The notes below the pieces were generated by a model. It saw only the letters and a program-made list of their open reading frames with translations, made no database searches and was not told the origin of the DNA. Both the position numbers and the translations under genes were made by a program. A DNA stretch of 64,000 nucleotides from Streptomyces sp. A3M-1-3 (GTDB lineage Bacteria; Actinomycetota; Actinomycetes; Streptomycetales; Streptomycetaceae), in contig NZ_JANAVP010000033.1 in assembly GCF_024213665.1 (NCBI RefSeq), forward strand, positions 19,533 through 83,532, read 5' to 3'. This document shows positions 18,376 to 27,102 of this stretch, one piece after another; the stretch's first letter is position 1, and each line of letters begins with the position of its first letter.

Positions 18376-19090
18376 TCACCGCGCTGAGGCGCGGCGCACC
18401 CGGACGAGGAAGTCCTCCACCCTGGCCCGGTCCGGCTCCGGTGGGAGAGGGGAGCGGGCGGCCGCATCGTCCGCCTCGGTCGCGAGGCCGGACAACCAGG
18501 TCTCGACCTGCGGCCACGCCACCTCGCCCCGCTTGACCGCCAGCAGGCGCTCACGGTGCTCGCTCACGTCGATGGTCAGGGCGCCGGTGCGGAGCAGGTC
18601 GCGGCACGACAGCAGCAGGCGCAGCTGGGGGCACCTCCCAGGCGAAGCTCTGGGGGAGCATGGCGTGCTTCCAGCGCGGGGCGCCGTACTGCCGTACGTC
18701 CGCGTCGAGCTTCTTGCGCTGGCCGGCCGCGTAGCGGACGAACGTCACATGCGCCTGGCGGGACAGGAACGCGTCGCGCACGGCGACGAGTTCGCGGCCC
18801 GTGTCGTCGATGTGCTCCGCGAGCGGGGAGTGCAGGCACTCCAGGATGTTCGGGTTGGCGCGCAGGGCGAGGGCGCAGAAGCGCTCCAGCTCCCAGGAGA
18901 ACTGCTCCTCCGCCGGGCCCTCCACATGCGTCGGCGGCTTCTCGAAGCGCCAGTACAGCGGGGTCGGCGCGAGGAAGACCCCGCGGCGGTCGGTGTCGCT
19001 GGCGTCCGTGGCCAGCCCGAAGGCGCGCGAGCCCATCACGCACGCGTAGATGGTGTGGTCGCGCACCAGCGCCTCTGGAGTGACGTGCAT
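18376..19090 (-). pseudogene. Nucleotidyltransferase-superfamily gene interrupted by a palindromic repeat
   Basis: The first frame (from ATG 19090) encodes the nucleotidyltransferase core: YACVMGSRAFGLATDASDTD, then DRRGVFLAP, which is the GS-x-D-x-D motif of Pol-beta-like enzymes. It runs to WKHAM and is then thrown off by a 34-bp insert. Past the insert, a different frame continues with LRLLLSCRDLLRTGALTIDV and ends at 18376, exactly what such proteins have next. Without the insert the two parts join in frame as HAM-LRLLL. Both halves are otherwise undamaged, so the event may be recent. Confidence 0.85.
18625..18658. repeat. Streptomyces palindromic repeat (MITE/REP-like), copy 1
   Basis: 34 bp. 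On the minus strand it begins CTCCCCCAGAGCTTCGCC and ends TGGGAGGTGCCCCCAG, with CTCCC/GGGAG able to pair. Such CTCCCCCAG...TGGGAGGTGCCCCCAG elements are frequent between Streptomyces genes. This copy lies inside a coding sequence and its length (not divisible by three) breaks the frame. Confidence 0.8.
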
Positions 19091-19100
19091 GCGCGCGAGA

Positions 19101-19544
19101 TTACGCCAGAAGGATCGCGTCCCCCTCGACGGTGATTTTCTTCTCCGCCAGCGGGCGCGTGGCGGGGCCGGCCGCGACCGCGGCGTCCGTGACGCTGAAC
19201 TTGCTGCCGTGGCAGGGGCAGTTGATGGTGCCGTCAGCGACCTTGCTGACCGTGCAGCCCTGATGGGTGCAGACCGCCGAGAACGCCTTGAAGTCGCCCG
19301 CCTCGGGCTGCGTCACCACGATCTTCCGGTCCGCGAAGACCTTGCCGCCGCCCACCGGGATGTCCGCCGTCCTGGCCAGCTCCTCGCCACCGGGCGGCTG
19401 CGCCTGGGTGGCCGATGTCGCCGTCGGCGTACTGTCCGCGCCGTCGCCGCTCTCGTCGCCGTACTCGCTGCAGCCGATGAGCGCACTGCCCGCAACCGCG
19501 GCGCCCGCCGCCAGTACCGTCCGCCGGCGCGTGGTTTCCCGCAT
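19101..19544 (-). CDS. Rieske [2Fe-2S] lipoprotein with Tat-type signal
   Basis: 147 aa. The N-terminus has a twin-arginine signal (ETTRRRTVLAAGAAV) ending in a lipobox-like ALIGC. A Ser/Thr/Asp-rich linker follows. The C-terminal domain has both Rieske cluster motifs, CTHQGC and CPCHGSKF. It is probably exported folded by Tat and anchored at the membrane as an electron-transfer protein. A stand-alone Rieske protein of this size is common in Streptomyces and is not the bc1 subunit. The damaged membrane-protein gene starts just upstream on the same strand and may have been its partner. Confidence 0.9.
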   Translation of the reverse strand: MRETTRRRTVLAAGAAVAGSALIGCSEYGDESGDGADSTPTATSATQAQPPGGEELARTADIPVGGGKVFADRKIVVTQPEAGDFKAFSAVCTHQGCTVSKVADGTINCPCHGSKFSVTDAAVAAGPATRPLAEKKITVEGDAILLA

Positions 19545-19554
19545 GGCCGTCTCC

Positions 19555-20076
19555 TTACGTCGTCACCCCGAAGGTGCGGAAGAACCACAGCGCCGAGGTC
19601 AGCCAGATCACTGTCAGCGCCGCGAACGTCAGACCGCCCGCGATCGGCAGCAGCCAGCCGGGCAGCCGCTCCGCGCGCAGCAGGAGCATCTTGGCGCTGA
19701 ACGCCCCGAAGAAGAAGCACCCCACGAGCGAATGCCACATCACACGCGTCTCGTACGTCTGATAGCCCAGCGCGTACAGACAGTGGACGGCGACCGGCAC
19801 CGCTCCGGTGCTGTTGAAGCCGGCCAGGTTGAATGCCGTACCCGCGGGGTCGTGCACGCTCCCGTACGCGCCCAGGGCGACCGCGACCGCCGCGGCGACG
19901 AGCGCCGGGACCAGGAAGCGGGCCGCGCTCGGCCGGGCATGGCCGTGGCCGTTGCGGGGCGGGCTGCGGAACGAGGCTGTCCGGGGCCGGGGCCGGGGCC
20001 GGGGCGCGGGGGCCGGTTCGCCGTCGCGCTTGAGGATGCCGACCTGGCGGCCATCGGGAAGGGACGGCGTACGCCA
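19555..20076 (-). pseudogene. Damaged DUF6529-like membrane protein gene
   Basis: The frame encodes ARFLVPALVAAAVAVALG, VHDPAGTAFNLAGF, then VPVAVHCLYALGYQTYE, a second membrane part and LTSALWFFRTFG. These match a family of small four-helix membrane proteins in Streptomyces. Two things are wrong. Between NSTG and VPVAV the loop and helices expected in the family (about 50 residues, from memory) are missing. No ATG, GTG or TTG occurs in frame between the upstream stop at 20077 and GTG 19857. An ATG at 20078 in another frame overlaps the upstream stop, as if a frameshift followed. It also holds a (CCCCGG)4 repeat. Confidence 0.6.
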
Positions 20077-20421
20077 TCAGCCTCCGCCGGGCCACGGCTG
20101 CAGGCCCAGCGCCCGGCCCTCCGCGTCCCGCCGCACCTCCAGCAGCCCGGTCACGGCGGCCCGGTCGACCGGCCCGTACACATGGGGGAAGAACCTCTCG
20201 CCGTTGCCCTCGCGGCGGACCTCCGCGTCCAGGACCGCCTCGTCGATCAGCAGCACCAGCAGCGGACCGTCCGTGTCCCGGTAGTACGCGTCGGCGATGG
20301 CCAGCGCCGAGTCCTCGTCCCCCGAGCAGTGCACGAAGCCCTCCGCGGCGAGGGACGCAGGCGTGTAGGGGAGGCCGGGGACGGCGGTCCACTCATCCAG
20401 GGACACGACATGGAAGATCAT
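20077..20421 (-). CDS. DUF952 family protein
   Basis: 114 aa. It has the DUF952 pattern: IFHVVSLDEWTAV at the start, GFVHCSGDEDSALAIAD in the middle, LLVLLIDEAVLDAEV, and FPHVYGPVDRAAV near the end. The function of the family is unknown; the fold resembles ADP-ribosyltransferase/glutathione-S-transferase-like small domains in structural surveys. It lies immediately upstream of the damaged DUF6529-like gene, overlapping its original ATG, so they once formed a unit with the Rieske gene. Confidence 0.85.
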   Translation of the reverse strand: MIFHVVSLDEWTAVPGLPYTPASLAAEGFVHCSGDEDSALAIADAYYRDTDGPLLVLLIDEAVLDAEVRREGNGERFFPHVYGPVDRAAVTGLLEVRRDAEGRALGLQPWPGGG

Positions 20422-20546
20422 GCCGGACGTTCTACCGCAAGTGGCTCACCCAACTGGCAGCATGGGCAAGTTTGGGCGAGATTGTCGGTGTCCGAAGCCG
20501 GGTGCCGGCGAACCGGGCCCGGCCGGTTCCCTCGAAAGGCAACATC

Positions 20547-20966
20547 ATGGCGCAAAAAGACCTCGGGTCCCTGCTGGGCGGTCTTCTCGGCGGCGGCGGC
20601 CAGAGCGGCGGCGGTGGCGGCAACATCCTCGGATCGCTGCTCAGCGCCTTCACCGGCGGCAAGAGCGGCGGCGGAGGCGGCAACCCCCTCGAATCGCTCA
20701 TGGGGTTCCTCACCAAGTCCGGTGTCGGCGATCAGGCCCAGTCCTGGGTCGGCACCGGAGAGAACAAGCCGGTCAGCGGCGCGCAGATGAAGGAGGCCCT
20801 GCCGGACGACACGCTGCAGAAGGTCGCTCAGGAAGCCGGCGTCTCCCCGGAGCAGGCGGCTGACCAGATCGCGCAGTCGCTGCCGAAGGCGGTGGACAAG
20901 CTGACCCCGCAGGGCCAGGTCCCGACCGGCAGCCTGGAGGACATCATCAGGCGACAGGGATCCTGA
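20547..20966 (+). CDS. YidB/DUF937-family protein
   Basis: 139 aa. The N-terminal 60 residues are Gly-rich with repeated LGSLL and SGGGGG blocks (DLGSLLGGLLGGGG). The C-terminal 75 residues match the YidB-like domain: GDQAQSWVGTGENKPVSG, then KVAQEAGVSPEQAADQIAQS and LPKAVDKLTPQG. Function is unknown. The ATG at 20547 is chosen for the AAAGG eight bases upstream and the fit to family starts. It is divergent from the DUF952 gene, with a 125-bp promoter gap. Confidence 0.85.
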   Translation: MAQKDLGSLLGGLLGGGGQSGGGGGNILGSLLSAFTGGKSGGGGGNPLESLMGFLTKSGVGDQAQSWVGTGENKPVSGAQMKEALPDDTLQKVAQEAGVSPEQAADQIAQSLPKAVDKLTPQGQVPTGSLEDIIRRQGS

Positions 20967-21096
20967 CCGGCCGGTGCCAGTCAGAACCGGGGACCCGGCG
21001 GCCGTCTCGCAGGACGGGCGCCGGGTCCTCGTGTCCGCCCCGCTGACTACGCTGGCGGGGAGCAGGGACACCCGAGGTACGGAGCAAGGAGCAGAC

Positions 21097-21459
21097 GTGG
21101 CGGTACGAGCGGTCCGGGGAGCCGTCCAACTCGAACGGGACGAGGCCGGGCACATGGACGAGCAGGTCAGCGAGCTGCTCACCGCCGTCCTGGAACGGAA
21201 CGGCCTCACCGCCGACGACCTCATCAGCATCTGGTTCACGGCCACACCCGATCTGCGCAGCGATTTCCCGGCGGCCGCCGCACGTAAGCTCGGCATCATC
21301 GACGTACCGCTGATCTGCGCCCAGGAGCTGGACATCGTCGGCGCCATGCCCCGCGTCGTCCGGCTCCTCGCGCACGTCGAGACGGACCTCCCCAAGTCCA
21401 AGATCGCGCACGTCTACCTCGGCGCCGCGGGCGCCCTCCGCAAGGACATCGCCCAGTGA
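21097..21459 (+). CDS. aroH: Chorismate mutase, AroH class
   Basis: Converts chorismate to prephenate. The 120-aa length and sequence (AVRAVRGAVQLERDE, ISIWFTATPDLRSDFPA, DVPLICAQELDIVG, HVYLGAA) match the trimeric Bacillus AroH type, with catalytic Arg in RAVRGA and Glu in CAQELD. GTG 21097 has AAGGAG a few bases upstream; the frame is open further back but has no homology there. The stop overlaps tyrA by four bases, so consecutive steps to tyrosine are coupled. Confidence 0.94.
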   Translation: MAVRAVRGAVQLERDEAGHMDEQVSELLTAVLERNGLTADDLISIWFTATPDLRSDFPAAAARKLGIIDVPLICAQELDIVGAMPRVVRLLAHVETDLPKSKIAHVYLGAAGALRKDIAQ

Positions 21460-22541
21460 GAACCGCACTCGTCATCGGAACCGGCCTGATCGGCACCTCC
21501 GCCGCGCTCGCCCTCGCCGGCCGTGGGGTCGCGGTCCACCTGGTCGACCACGACCCGGCCCAGGCGCGCATCGCCGCGGCCCTGGGCGCCGGTACGGACG
21601 AGCCGGCGGAGGGTCCCGTCGACCTGGCGATCGTCGCCGTCCCGCCCGCGCATGTCGCGGCGACCCTGGCCGACGCCATGCGGCGGGGCATCGCCCGCGG
21701 CTACATCGATGTCGCCAGCGTCAAGGGCGGCCCACGCCGCGAGCTGGAGGCACTGGGCCTCGACCTCACTCCGTACATCGGTACGCACCCGATGTCCGGA
21801 AAGGAGCGCTCCGGCCCGCTGGCCGCCACGGCCGACCTCTTCGAGGGACGCCCCTGGGTGCTCACCCCGACCCGGGACACCGACACCGAGGTGCTCAACC
21901 TCGCCCTGGAGCTGGTGGCCCTCTGCCGGGCCGTGCCGGTGGTCATGGACGCGGACGCGCACGACCGGGCCGTGGCGCTCGTCTCGCACACCCCGCAGCT
22001 CATCTCGAGCATGGTCGCGGCCCGGCTGGAGAGCGCCGACGAGTCGGCGGTACGGCTCTGTGGCCAGGGCATCCGCGACGTCACCAGGATCGCCGCCTCC
22101 GATCCCCGGATGTGGGTCGAGATCCTCTCCGCGAACCCGGGACCGGTCGCCGACGTGCTGGCCGGGGTCGCGGCCGACCTGGACGAGACGGTCCAGGCGC
22201 TGCGTGCCCTGCAGTCCTCCGACGAGGACAAGCGCCGCGGCGGCGCCGAGGGCATCGAGGACGTGCTGCGGCGCGGCAACGCGGGCCGGGTGCGGGTGCC
22301 CGGCAAGCACGGCGCGGCCCCTACGACGTACGAGATCGTCGCCGTCCTGATCAGCGACCGGCCGGGCGAGCTGGCCCGTATCTTCGCGGACACCGGCCAT
22401 GCGGGCGTCAACATCGAGGACGTCCGTATCGAGCACGCGACCGGCCAGCAGGCGGGCCTGGTCCAGCTGATGGTGGAACCCCGGGCGGTACCGGTCCTGA
22501 CGGCGGCCCTGCGCGAACGGGGCTGGTCCATCCGGCAGTAG
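21456..22541 (+). CDS. tyrA: Prephenate dehydrogenase with C-terminal ACT domain
   Basis: 361 aa. Oxidises prephenate to 4-hydroxyphenylpyruvate in tyrosine synthesis. The NAD-binding glycine motif is VIGTGLIGTSAAL at the N-terminus. The substrate region contains GTHPMSGKERSG and the helical dimer domain follows. Residues from about 290 form an ACT domain (YEIVAVLISDRPGELARIF), the usual site of tyrosine feedback. GTG 21456 overlaps the aroH stop (GTGA). Confidence 0.95.
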   Translation: MRTALVIGTGLIGTSAALALAGRGVAVHLVDHDPAQARIAAALGAGTDEPAEGPVDLAIVAVPPAHVAATLADAMRRGIARGYIDVASVKGGPRRELEALGLDLTPYIGTHPMSGKERSGPLAATADLFEGRPWVLTPTRDTDTEVLNLALELVALCRAVPVVMDADAHDRAVALVSHTPQLISSMVAARLESADESAVRLCGQGIRDVTRIAASDPRMWVEILSANPGPVADVLAGVAADLDETVQALRALQSSDEDKRRGGAEGIEDVLRRGNAGRVRVPGKHGAAPTTYEIVAVLISDRPGELARIFADTGHAGVNIEDVRIEHATGQQAGLVQLMVEPRAVPVLTAALRERGWSIRQ

Positions 22542-22666
22542 GCCCCCGCTGAGCAGGCGGTTCGGGGCGGCCTTGAATACTCGGTAACCTTGTGCGGGGG
22601 CGCTGACGCGCGCCCGACCGCCGTTCACGTCCTCCCGCCCCGTGTACCAGGAAGGTGTCCACCACC

Positions 22667-23380
22667 GTGGAAACCGCAGCAACCGCCGCCCGGACTGCCC
22701 CGGCAGCTGTGATTGTCGCCATCGACGGTCCCTCCGGCACGGGCAAGTCCAGCACCTCCAAGGCCGTCGCCGCCAAGCTCGGGCTGCACTACCTGGACAC
22801 CGGCGCCCAGTACCGGGCCATCACCTGGTGGATGATCACCAACGGGGTGGACGTCGACGACGTCGGCGCCGTCGCGACCGCCGCCGCCAAACCGTCCATC
22901 GAGTCCGGTACGGACCCGGCCGCGCCGACGATCACCGTGGACGGCCTGGACGCCTCCGGCCCGATCCGCACCCAGGAGGTCACCTCCAAGGTCAGCGCGG
23001 TCAGCGCGGTGCCGGAGGTGCGGACCCGGATCACCGAACTGCAGCGGTCCATCGCGGCCACGGCCGAGGGCGGTATCGTCGTCGAGGGCCGCGACATCGG
23101 TACGACCGTCCTGCCGGACGCCGACCTCAAGGTCTTCCTCACCGCCTCCCCGGAGGCGCGCGCCGCCCGCCGCAGCGGCGAGCTCAAGGGAAAGGACGCC
23201 CTCGGCCTCGCGGCCACCCAGGATGCGCTGATCAGGCGGGACGCGGCCGACTCCGGCCGCAAGGCCTCGCCGCTCGCGAAGGCGGACGACGCGGTCGAGG
23301 TGGACACCACCGAGCTGACGCTGGAGCAGGTCATCGAGTGCGTCGTCACCCTCGTCGAGGAGAAGCAGGCAGCGGCGTGA
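22667..23380 (+). CDS. cmk: Cytidylate kinase
   Basis: 237 aa. Phosphorylates CMP/dCMP using ATP. P-loop AIDGPSGTGKSST near residue 17, then LDTGAQYRAITWW (CMP site), and EGRDIGTTVLPDA and LTASPEARAARR in the family's usual order. Two GTG starts are possible. GTG 22655 overlaps its own AGGAAGG, whereas GTG 22667 has it 11 bases upstream and yields METAATAA, close to known Streptomyces starts, so I prefer the latter. The stop overlaps the plsC-like gene by four bases. Confidence 0.94.
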   Translation: METAATAARTAPAAVIVAIDGPSGTGKSSTSKAVAAKLGLHYLDTGAQYRAITWWMITNGVDVDDVGAVATAAAKPSIESGTDPAAPTITVDGLDASGPIRTQEVTSKVSAVSAVPEVRTRITELQRSIAATAEGGIVVEGRDIGTTVLPDADLKVFLTASPEARAARRSGELKGKDALGLAATQDALIRRDAADSGRKASPLAKADDAVEVDTTELTLEQVIECVVTLVEEKQAAA

Positions 23381-24021
23381 GCGAAGCCACCCTGCGGGGT
23401 GCGGCGGTCGGCCGACGGATCGGCATCGGACTGATGTACGGGCTGTGGAAGCCGCGCGTACTGGGAGCCTGGCGGGTCCCCGCCAGGGGACCGGTCATCC
23501 TGGCCGTCAACCACTCGCACAACATCGACGGCCCCATGCTGATGGGCACCGCGCCCCGCCCCGTGCACTTCCTGATCAAGAAGGAGGCGTTCGTCGGGCC
23601 GCTCGACCCGTTCCTGCGCGGAATCGGTCAGCTGAAAGTGGACCGTACGACCGCCGACCGCGCAGCGATCACCAGCGCACTCGGCGTACTGGAGAACGGC
23701 GGCGTACTCGGGATCTTCCCCGAGGGCACCAGGGGCGAGGGCAACTTCGCCTCACTGCGGGCCGGGCTCGCGTACTTCGCCGTACGCAGCGGTGCGCCGA
23801 TCGTTCCGGTGGCGGTGCTGGGAAGCACCGAGCGCAGCGGACGGTTGATACGGGGGCTGCCCCCGCTGCGCAGCCGCGTCGACGTCGTGTTCGGCGAGGC
23901 CTTCGAGGCGGGCGACCGGAGCGGCCGACGTACGCGCAAGGTGCTGGACGAAGCCACCGTGCGCATCCAGGAGCGGCTGACCGCCCACCTGGAAAACGCC
24001 AAGCGCCTCACCGGGCGCTAG
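23377..24021 (+). CDS. plsC: 1-acyl-sn-glycerol-3-phosphate acyltransferase (PlsC family)
   Basis: 214 aa. Contains the acyltransferase HX4D motif in VNHSHNIDGPM near residue 48 and the phosphate-binding FPEGTRGEG near residue 114. A later IVPVAVLGS strand completes the PlsC fold. It is expected to acylate lysophosphatidate at the membrane, although Streptomyces has several paralogues and this one's acyl preference is unknown. GTG 23377 overlaps the cmk stop (GTGA). The cmk-plsC-der order is conserved in actinobacteria. Confidence 0.88.
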   Translation: MSEATLRGAAVGRRIGIGLMYGLWKPRVLGAWRVPARGPVILAVNHSHNIDGPMLMGTAPRPVHFLIKKEAFVGPLDPFLRGIGQLKVDRTTADRAAITSALGVLENGGVLGIFPEGTRGEGNFASLRAGLAYFAVRSGAPIVPVAVLGSTERSGRLIRGLPPLRSRVDVVFGEAFEAGDRSGRRTRKVLDEATVRIQERLTAHLENAKRLTGR

Positions 24022-24103
24022 GCGAGACTTGACTGGTCGAGACTTGAGTAGTGGGCCGCGGACTGTGGTCCATCGATGATGCAACGAACGAGGTACGGAC
24101 TTC

Positions 24104-25573
24104 ATGAACGACCAGATCCACTCCGGCGATGAGCACGGGGAGCTTGGCGACGCCGAGTACGCGGAGTTCATGGAGCTCGCCGCGCAGGAGGGCTTCGACG
24201 CCGAGGAGGTCGAGGGCGCGATCGGCGAGGCCGGTCACGGCCCGCTGCCCGTCCTCGCCGTCGTCGGCCGCCCGAATGTCGGCAAGTCGACCCTGGTGAA
24301 CCGCATCATCGGCCGCCGCGAAGCCGTCGTCGAGGACAAGCCCGGCGTCACCCGCGACCGCGTCACCTACGAGGCCGAATGGGCCGGCCGCCGCTTCAAG
24401 GTCGTCGACACCGGCGGCTGGGAGCAGGACGTGCTCGGCATCGACGCGTCCGTCGCCGCCCAGGCCGAGTACGCCATCGAGGCGGCCGACGCGGTCGTCT
24501 TCGTCGTGGACTCCACCGTCGGCGCGACCGACACCGACGAGGCCGTCGTCAAGCTGCTGCGCCGGGCCGGAAAGCCCGTCGTGCTGTGCGCCAACAAGGT
24601 CGACGGCCCGAGCGGCGAGGCGGACGCGACCGCGCTGTGGTCGCTGGGCCTCGGCCAGCCGCACCCCGTCTCCTCGTTGCACGGCCGCGGCACCGGCGAC
24701 ATGCTGGACGCCGTCCTCGAGGCGCTGCCCGAGGCCCCGGCCCAGACCTTCGGCAATGTCATCGGCGGCCCGCGCCGTATCGCGCTCATCGGCCGCCCGA
24801 ACGTCGGCAAGTCCTCGCTGCTCAACAAGGTGGCGCAGGAGGAGCGGGTGGTCGTCAACGAGATCGCCGGCACCACCCGTGACCCGGTCGACGAGCTGAT
24901 CGAGCTCGGCGGCATCACCTGGAAGTTCGTGGACACCGCCGGTATCCGCCGCCGGGTCCACCTCCAGGAGGGCGCGGACTACTACGCCTCGCTGCGTACC
25001 GCCGCCGCCGTGGAGAAGGCCGAGGTCGCGGTCGTACTGATCGACGCGAGCGAATCCATCAGTGTCCAGGACCAGCGGATCATCACCATGGCCGTCGAAG
25101 CGGGCCGCGCCATGGTCGTCGCCTTCAACAAGTGGGACACGCTCGACGAGGAGCGCCGCTACTACCTCGAGCGCGAGATCGAGACCGAACTCGCCCAGAT
25201 CGCCTGGGCCCCGCGGGTCAACGTCTCGGCCCTGACCGGTCGCCACATGGAGAAGCTGGTCCCCGCGATCGAGACCGCCCTGACGGGCTGGGAGACGCGC
25301 GTCCCGACGGGCCGGCTGAACGCCTTCCTCGGCGAGATCGTCGCCTCCCACCCGCACCCGATCCGCGGCGGCAAGCAGCCGCGCATCCTGTTCGGCACGC
25401 AGGCCGGCACCAAGCCGCCCCGCTTCGTGCTCTTCGCCTCCGGCTTCCTCGAGCACGGCTACCGGCGTTTCGTCGAGCGCCGGCTGCGCGAGGAGTTCGG
25501 TTTCGAGGGCACCCCGATCCACATTTCGGTGCGGGTGCGGGAGAAGCGCGGCAGCAAGCACAAGAAGAAGTAG
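24104..25573 (+). CDS. der: Ribosome-assembly GTPase Der (EngA)
   Basis: 489 aa with two tandem GTPase domains, the hallmark of Der: GRPNVGKSTLVN near residue 58 and GRPNVGKSSLLN near residue 232. Each has DTGG/DTAG G3 and NK(x)D G4 motifs. The C-terminal KH-like domain ends in RVREKRGSKHKKK. Der helps mature the 50S subunit. An acidic N-terminal extension of about 50 residues precedes the first G domain, which is usual in actinobacteria. GAGG lies shortly before the ATG. Confidence 0.97.
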   Translation: MNDQIHSGDEHGELGDAEYAEFMELAAQEGFDAEEVEGAIGEAGHGPLPVLAVVGRPNVGKSTLVNRIIGRREAVVEDKPGVTRDRVTYEAEWAGRRFKVVDTGGWEQDVLGIDASVAAQAEYAIEAADAVVFVVDSTVGATDTDEAVVKLLRRAGKPVVLCANKVDGPSGEADATALWSLGLGQPHPVSSLHGRGTGDMLDAVLEALPEAPAQTFGNVIGGPRRIALIGRPNVGKSSLLNKVAQEERVVVNEIAGTTRDPVDELIELGGITWKFVDTAGIRRRVHLQEGADYYASLRTAAAVEKAEVAVVLIDASESISVQDQRIITMAVEAGRAMVVAFNKWDTLDEERRYYLEREIETELAQIAWAPRVNVSALTGRHMEKLVPAIETALTGWETRVPTGRLNAFLGEIVASHPHPIRGGKQPRILFGTQAGTKPPRFVLFASGFLEHGYRRFVERRLREEFGFEGTPIHISVRVREKRGSKHKKK

Positions 25574-25587
25574 GGCCGGAGTACGGC

Positions 25588-25992
25588 TCAGAGCCCCCTG
25601 CGGGGCGCGGGCGGCAGCGCCGCCGGGAGGTGACTCCCGGTGTGGTGCTGCCGCCCGCCGCTGTTTCCGGTTGCGCCGTGCCCGGCCCCACCGCTGTGCC
25701 CGCTGTGGCTGCCGTGACCGCTGTGGCCGCCGCTGTGCCACGCGGCGCTGTGCCAGGATCCGCCGTGGCTGCTCGGGCCGCCGTGCACCCCGATACCGAA
25801 GGCCGTGAACCTCAGATCCTCCTCGCCGCTGCGGTCCCCCGGCAGGGCCCTGAAGGACCGGCGGTACTCCGAGTACAGCGCGTCGTAGATCGGGGTGTGC
25901 GAGAAGTGGCCGACCTGGGTGTCCCGGGACGGTCGCATCGCGGGAATCTGGCCGGCGAACGGCTGGTGGCGGGAGGGATCGTATGAATGCAC
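25588..25992 (-). CDS. Conserved Streptomyces hypothetical, His/Gly/Ser-rich C-terminus
   Basis: About 134 aa from GTG 25992. The first half (HSYDPSRHQPFAGQIPAM, RDTQVGHFSHTPIYDALY, then SEYRRSFRALPGDRSGEEDL) looks conserved and soluble. The C-terminal 60 residues are a run of SGHSGH- and SHGG-type repeats rich in His, which could bind metal. No known domain is recognised. The start is uncertain: the frame is open upstream and no ribosome site is obvious, so an ATG near 26074 is an alternative. Its stop lies 14 bp from the convergent der stop. Confidence 0.6.
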   Translation of the reverse strand: MHSYDPSRHQPFAGQIPAMRPSRDTQVGHFSHTPIYDALYSEYRRSFRALPGDRSGEEDLRFTAFGIGVHGGPSSHGGSWHSAAWHSGGHSGHGSHSGHSGGAGHGATGNSGGRQHHTGSHLPAALPPAPRRGL

Positions 25993-26113
25993 GTATCTGC
26001 CAACGAACCGGGCGCCCGACGGATGCGGGCCGGACGAAGAAATCGCAGATCGCCGGGGGTGCGGCCGGAGCATCCGGCGCACCCCCGGCGCACTCAGGCC
26101 CCGGTTTGGCCGG

Positions 26114-26890
26114 TCAGGTGCCCGCCAGCGGCATCGCGGCCGCGACCAGCACTCCGGCGGCCGCGGCCTTCTCCAGGGCATCCCGGAGCAGGTCCTCGCG
26201 CGGCTGCTGGCCAATGGAGCCGACCGGGACCGCGTACACCAGGACGGTGTGCGACCGGTTGGCCGCCGCGCGCCAGCCGTCGGTGACCTGCAGCGGCTGG
26301 TGGGCCTGCCACCAGGAGACCGGGCTGCCGCCGCCGGTGCCCGGCTGCAGCACGGCGTGCAGCTGGCCCATGGCGAGCAGTACGGACCAGCCGGGCAGAC
26401 CGGACGGCCGCTGAGCGACATCCGTGACCGGCAGGAAGCCCTGCTCGATGAGGAGCGGCAGGAAGTCGTCGCCGGGGCCGGAGGAGCCGGGGCGGGCGAT
26501 CGGTGCGGTCGGCTCGACGACGAGAGCGGGGTGCAGGTCGCCGTCGATGAGTACGAGCCCGCTGGTGACGCCGAGCACCGCCTGCCGGCCGGGCTGCTGC
26601 CCCGCACCCCCCTCCTCGCTGGTGATGCTGCGGACGGCGCCCTGAAGCTGCTCCTCGGACACCGTCACCACCTGGGACGGAATACAGGACGCGTGCGCGA
26701 AGGCGAGCACGGCCGTCTCGTTGCCGACGAACAGCACGGTGCTGGTCCGCTCCTGCTCGGCGTCGCCCGGCGTGCGGCAGGAGGTGCAGTCGTAGTTGCC
26801 CGGCGAGGTCTCGCCGGCGAGCAGCAGGTCGGCTTCTTCGTCGCCGATCTCGGCGCGTACGTCATGACTGACGTCGAGCATGCGCGGCAC
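26114..26890 (-). CDS. Conserved Streptomyces hypothetical protein
   Basis: 258 aa with no recognised family. It starts with RMLDVSHDVRAEIGDEEADL, then a CTSCRTPGDAEQ segment, and has a folded core (VLFVGNETAVLAFAHASCI, GLVLIDGDLHPALVVEP, GWSVLLAMGQLHAVLQ). GTG 26890 is chosen over ATG 26881 because GAGGAG lies six bases upstream. It is followed on the same strand by the His-rich hypothetical gene. The gap to the divergent Rpf-like gene is 212 bp. Confidence 0.7.
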   Translation of the reverse strand: MPRMLDVSHDVRAEIGDEEADLLLAGETSPGNYDCTSCRTPGDAEQERTSTVLFVGNETAVLAFAHASCIPSQVVTVSEEQLQGAVRSITSEEGGAGQQPGRQAVLGVTSGLVLIDGDLHPALVVEPTAPIARPGSSGPGDDFLPLLIEQGFLPVTDVAQRPSGLPGWSVLLAMGQLHAVLQPGTGGGSPVSWWQAHQPLQVTDGWRAAANRSHTVLVYAVPVGSIGQQPREDLLRDALEKAAAAGVLVAAAMPLAGT

Positions 26891-27102
26891 GGGGTGCTCC
26901 TCGGACTCGGTGCGGTGCCGGGTGGTTCCCGGCTCTCAGAGCACAACGGGCTTTCCTCGGCCGGAGTCACGCAGGAAAGGGAACGGAATCGAACCGGCCG
27001 CCGCGATGGGCCGGCTCCGCGGCCGTCGGCCGAGCGGGTGGGCTTCGGGGTCTGCCGCGCGGCATCGGGAGGATGATCCGTAGAGCTGCATAGCGTGATC
27101 CG

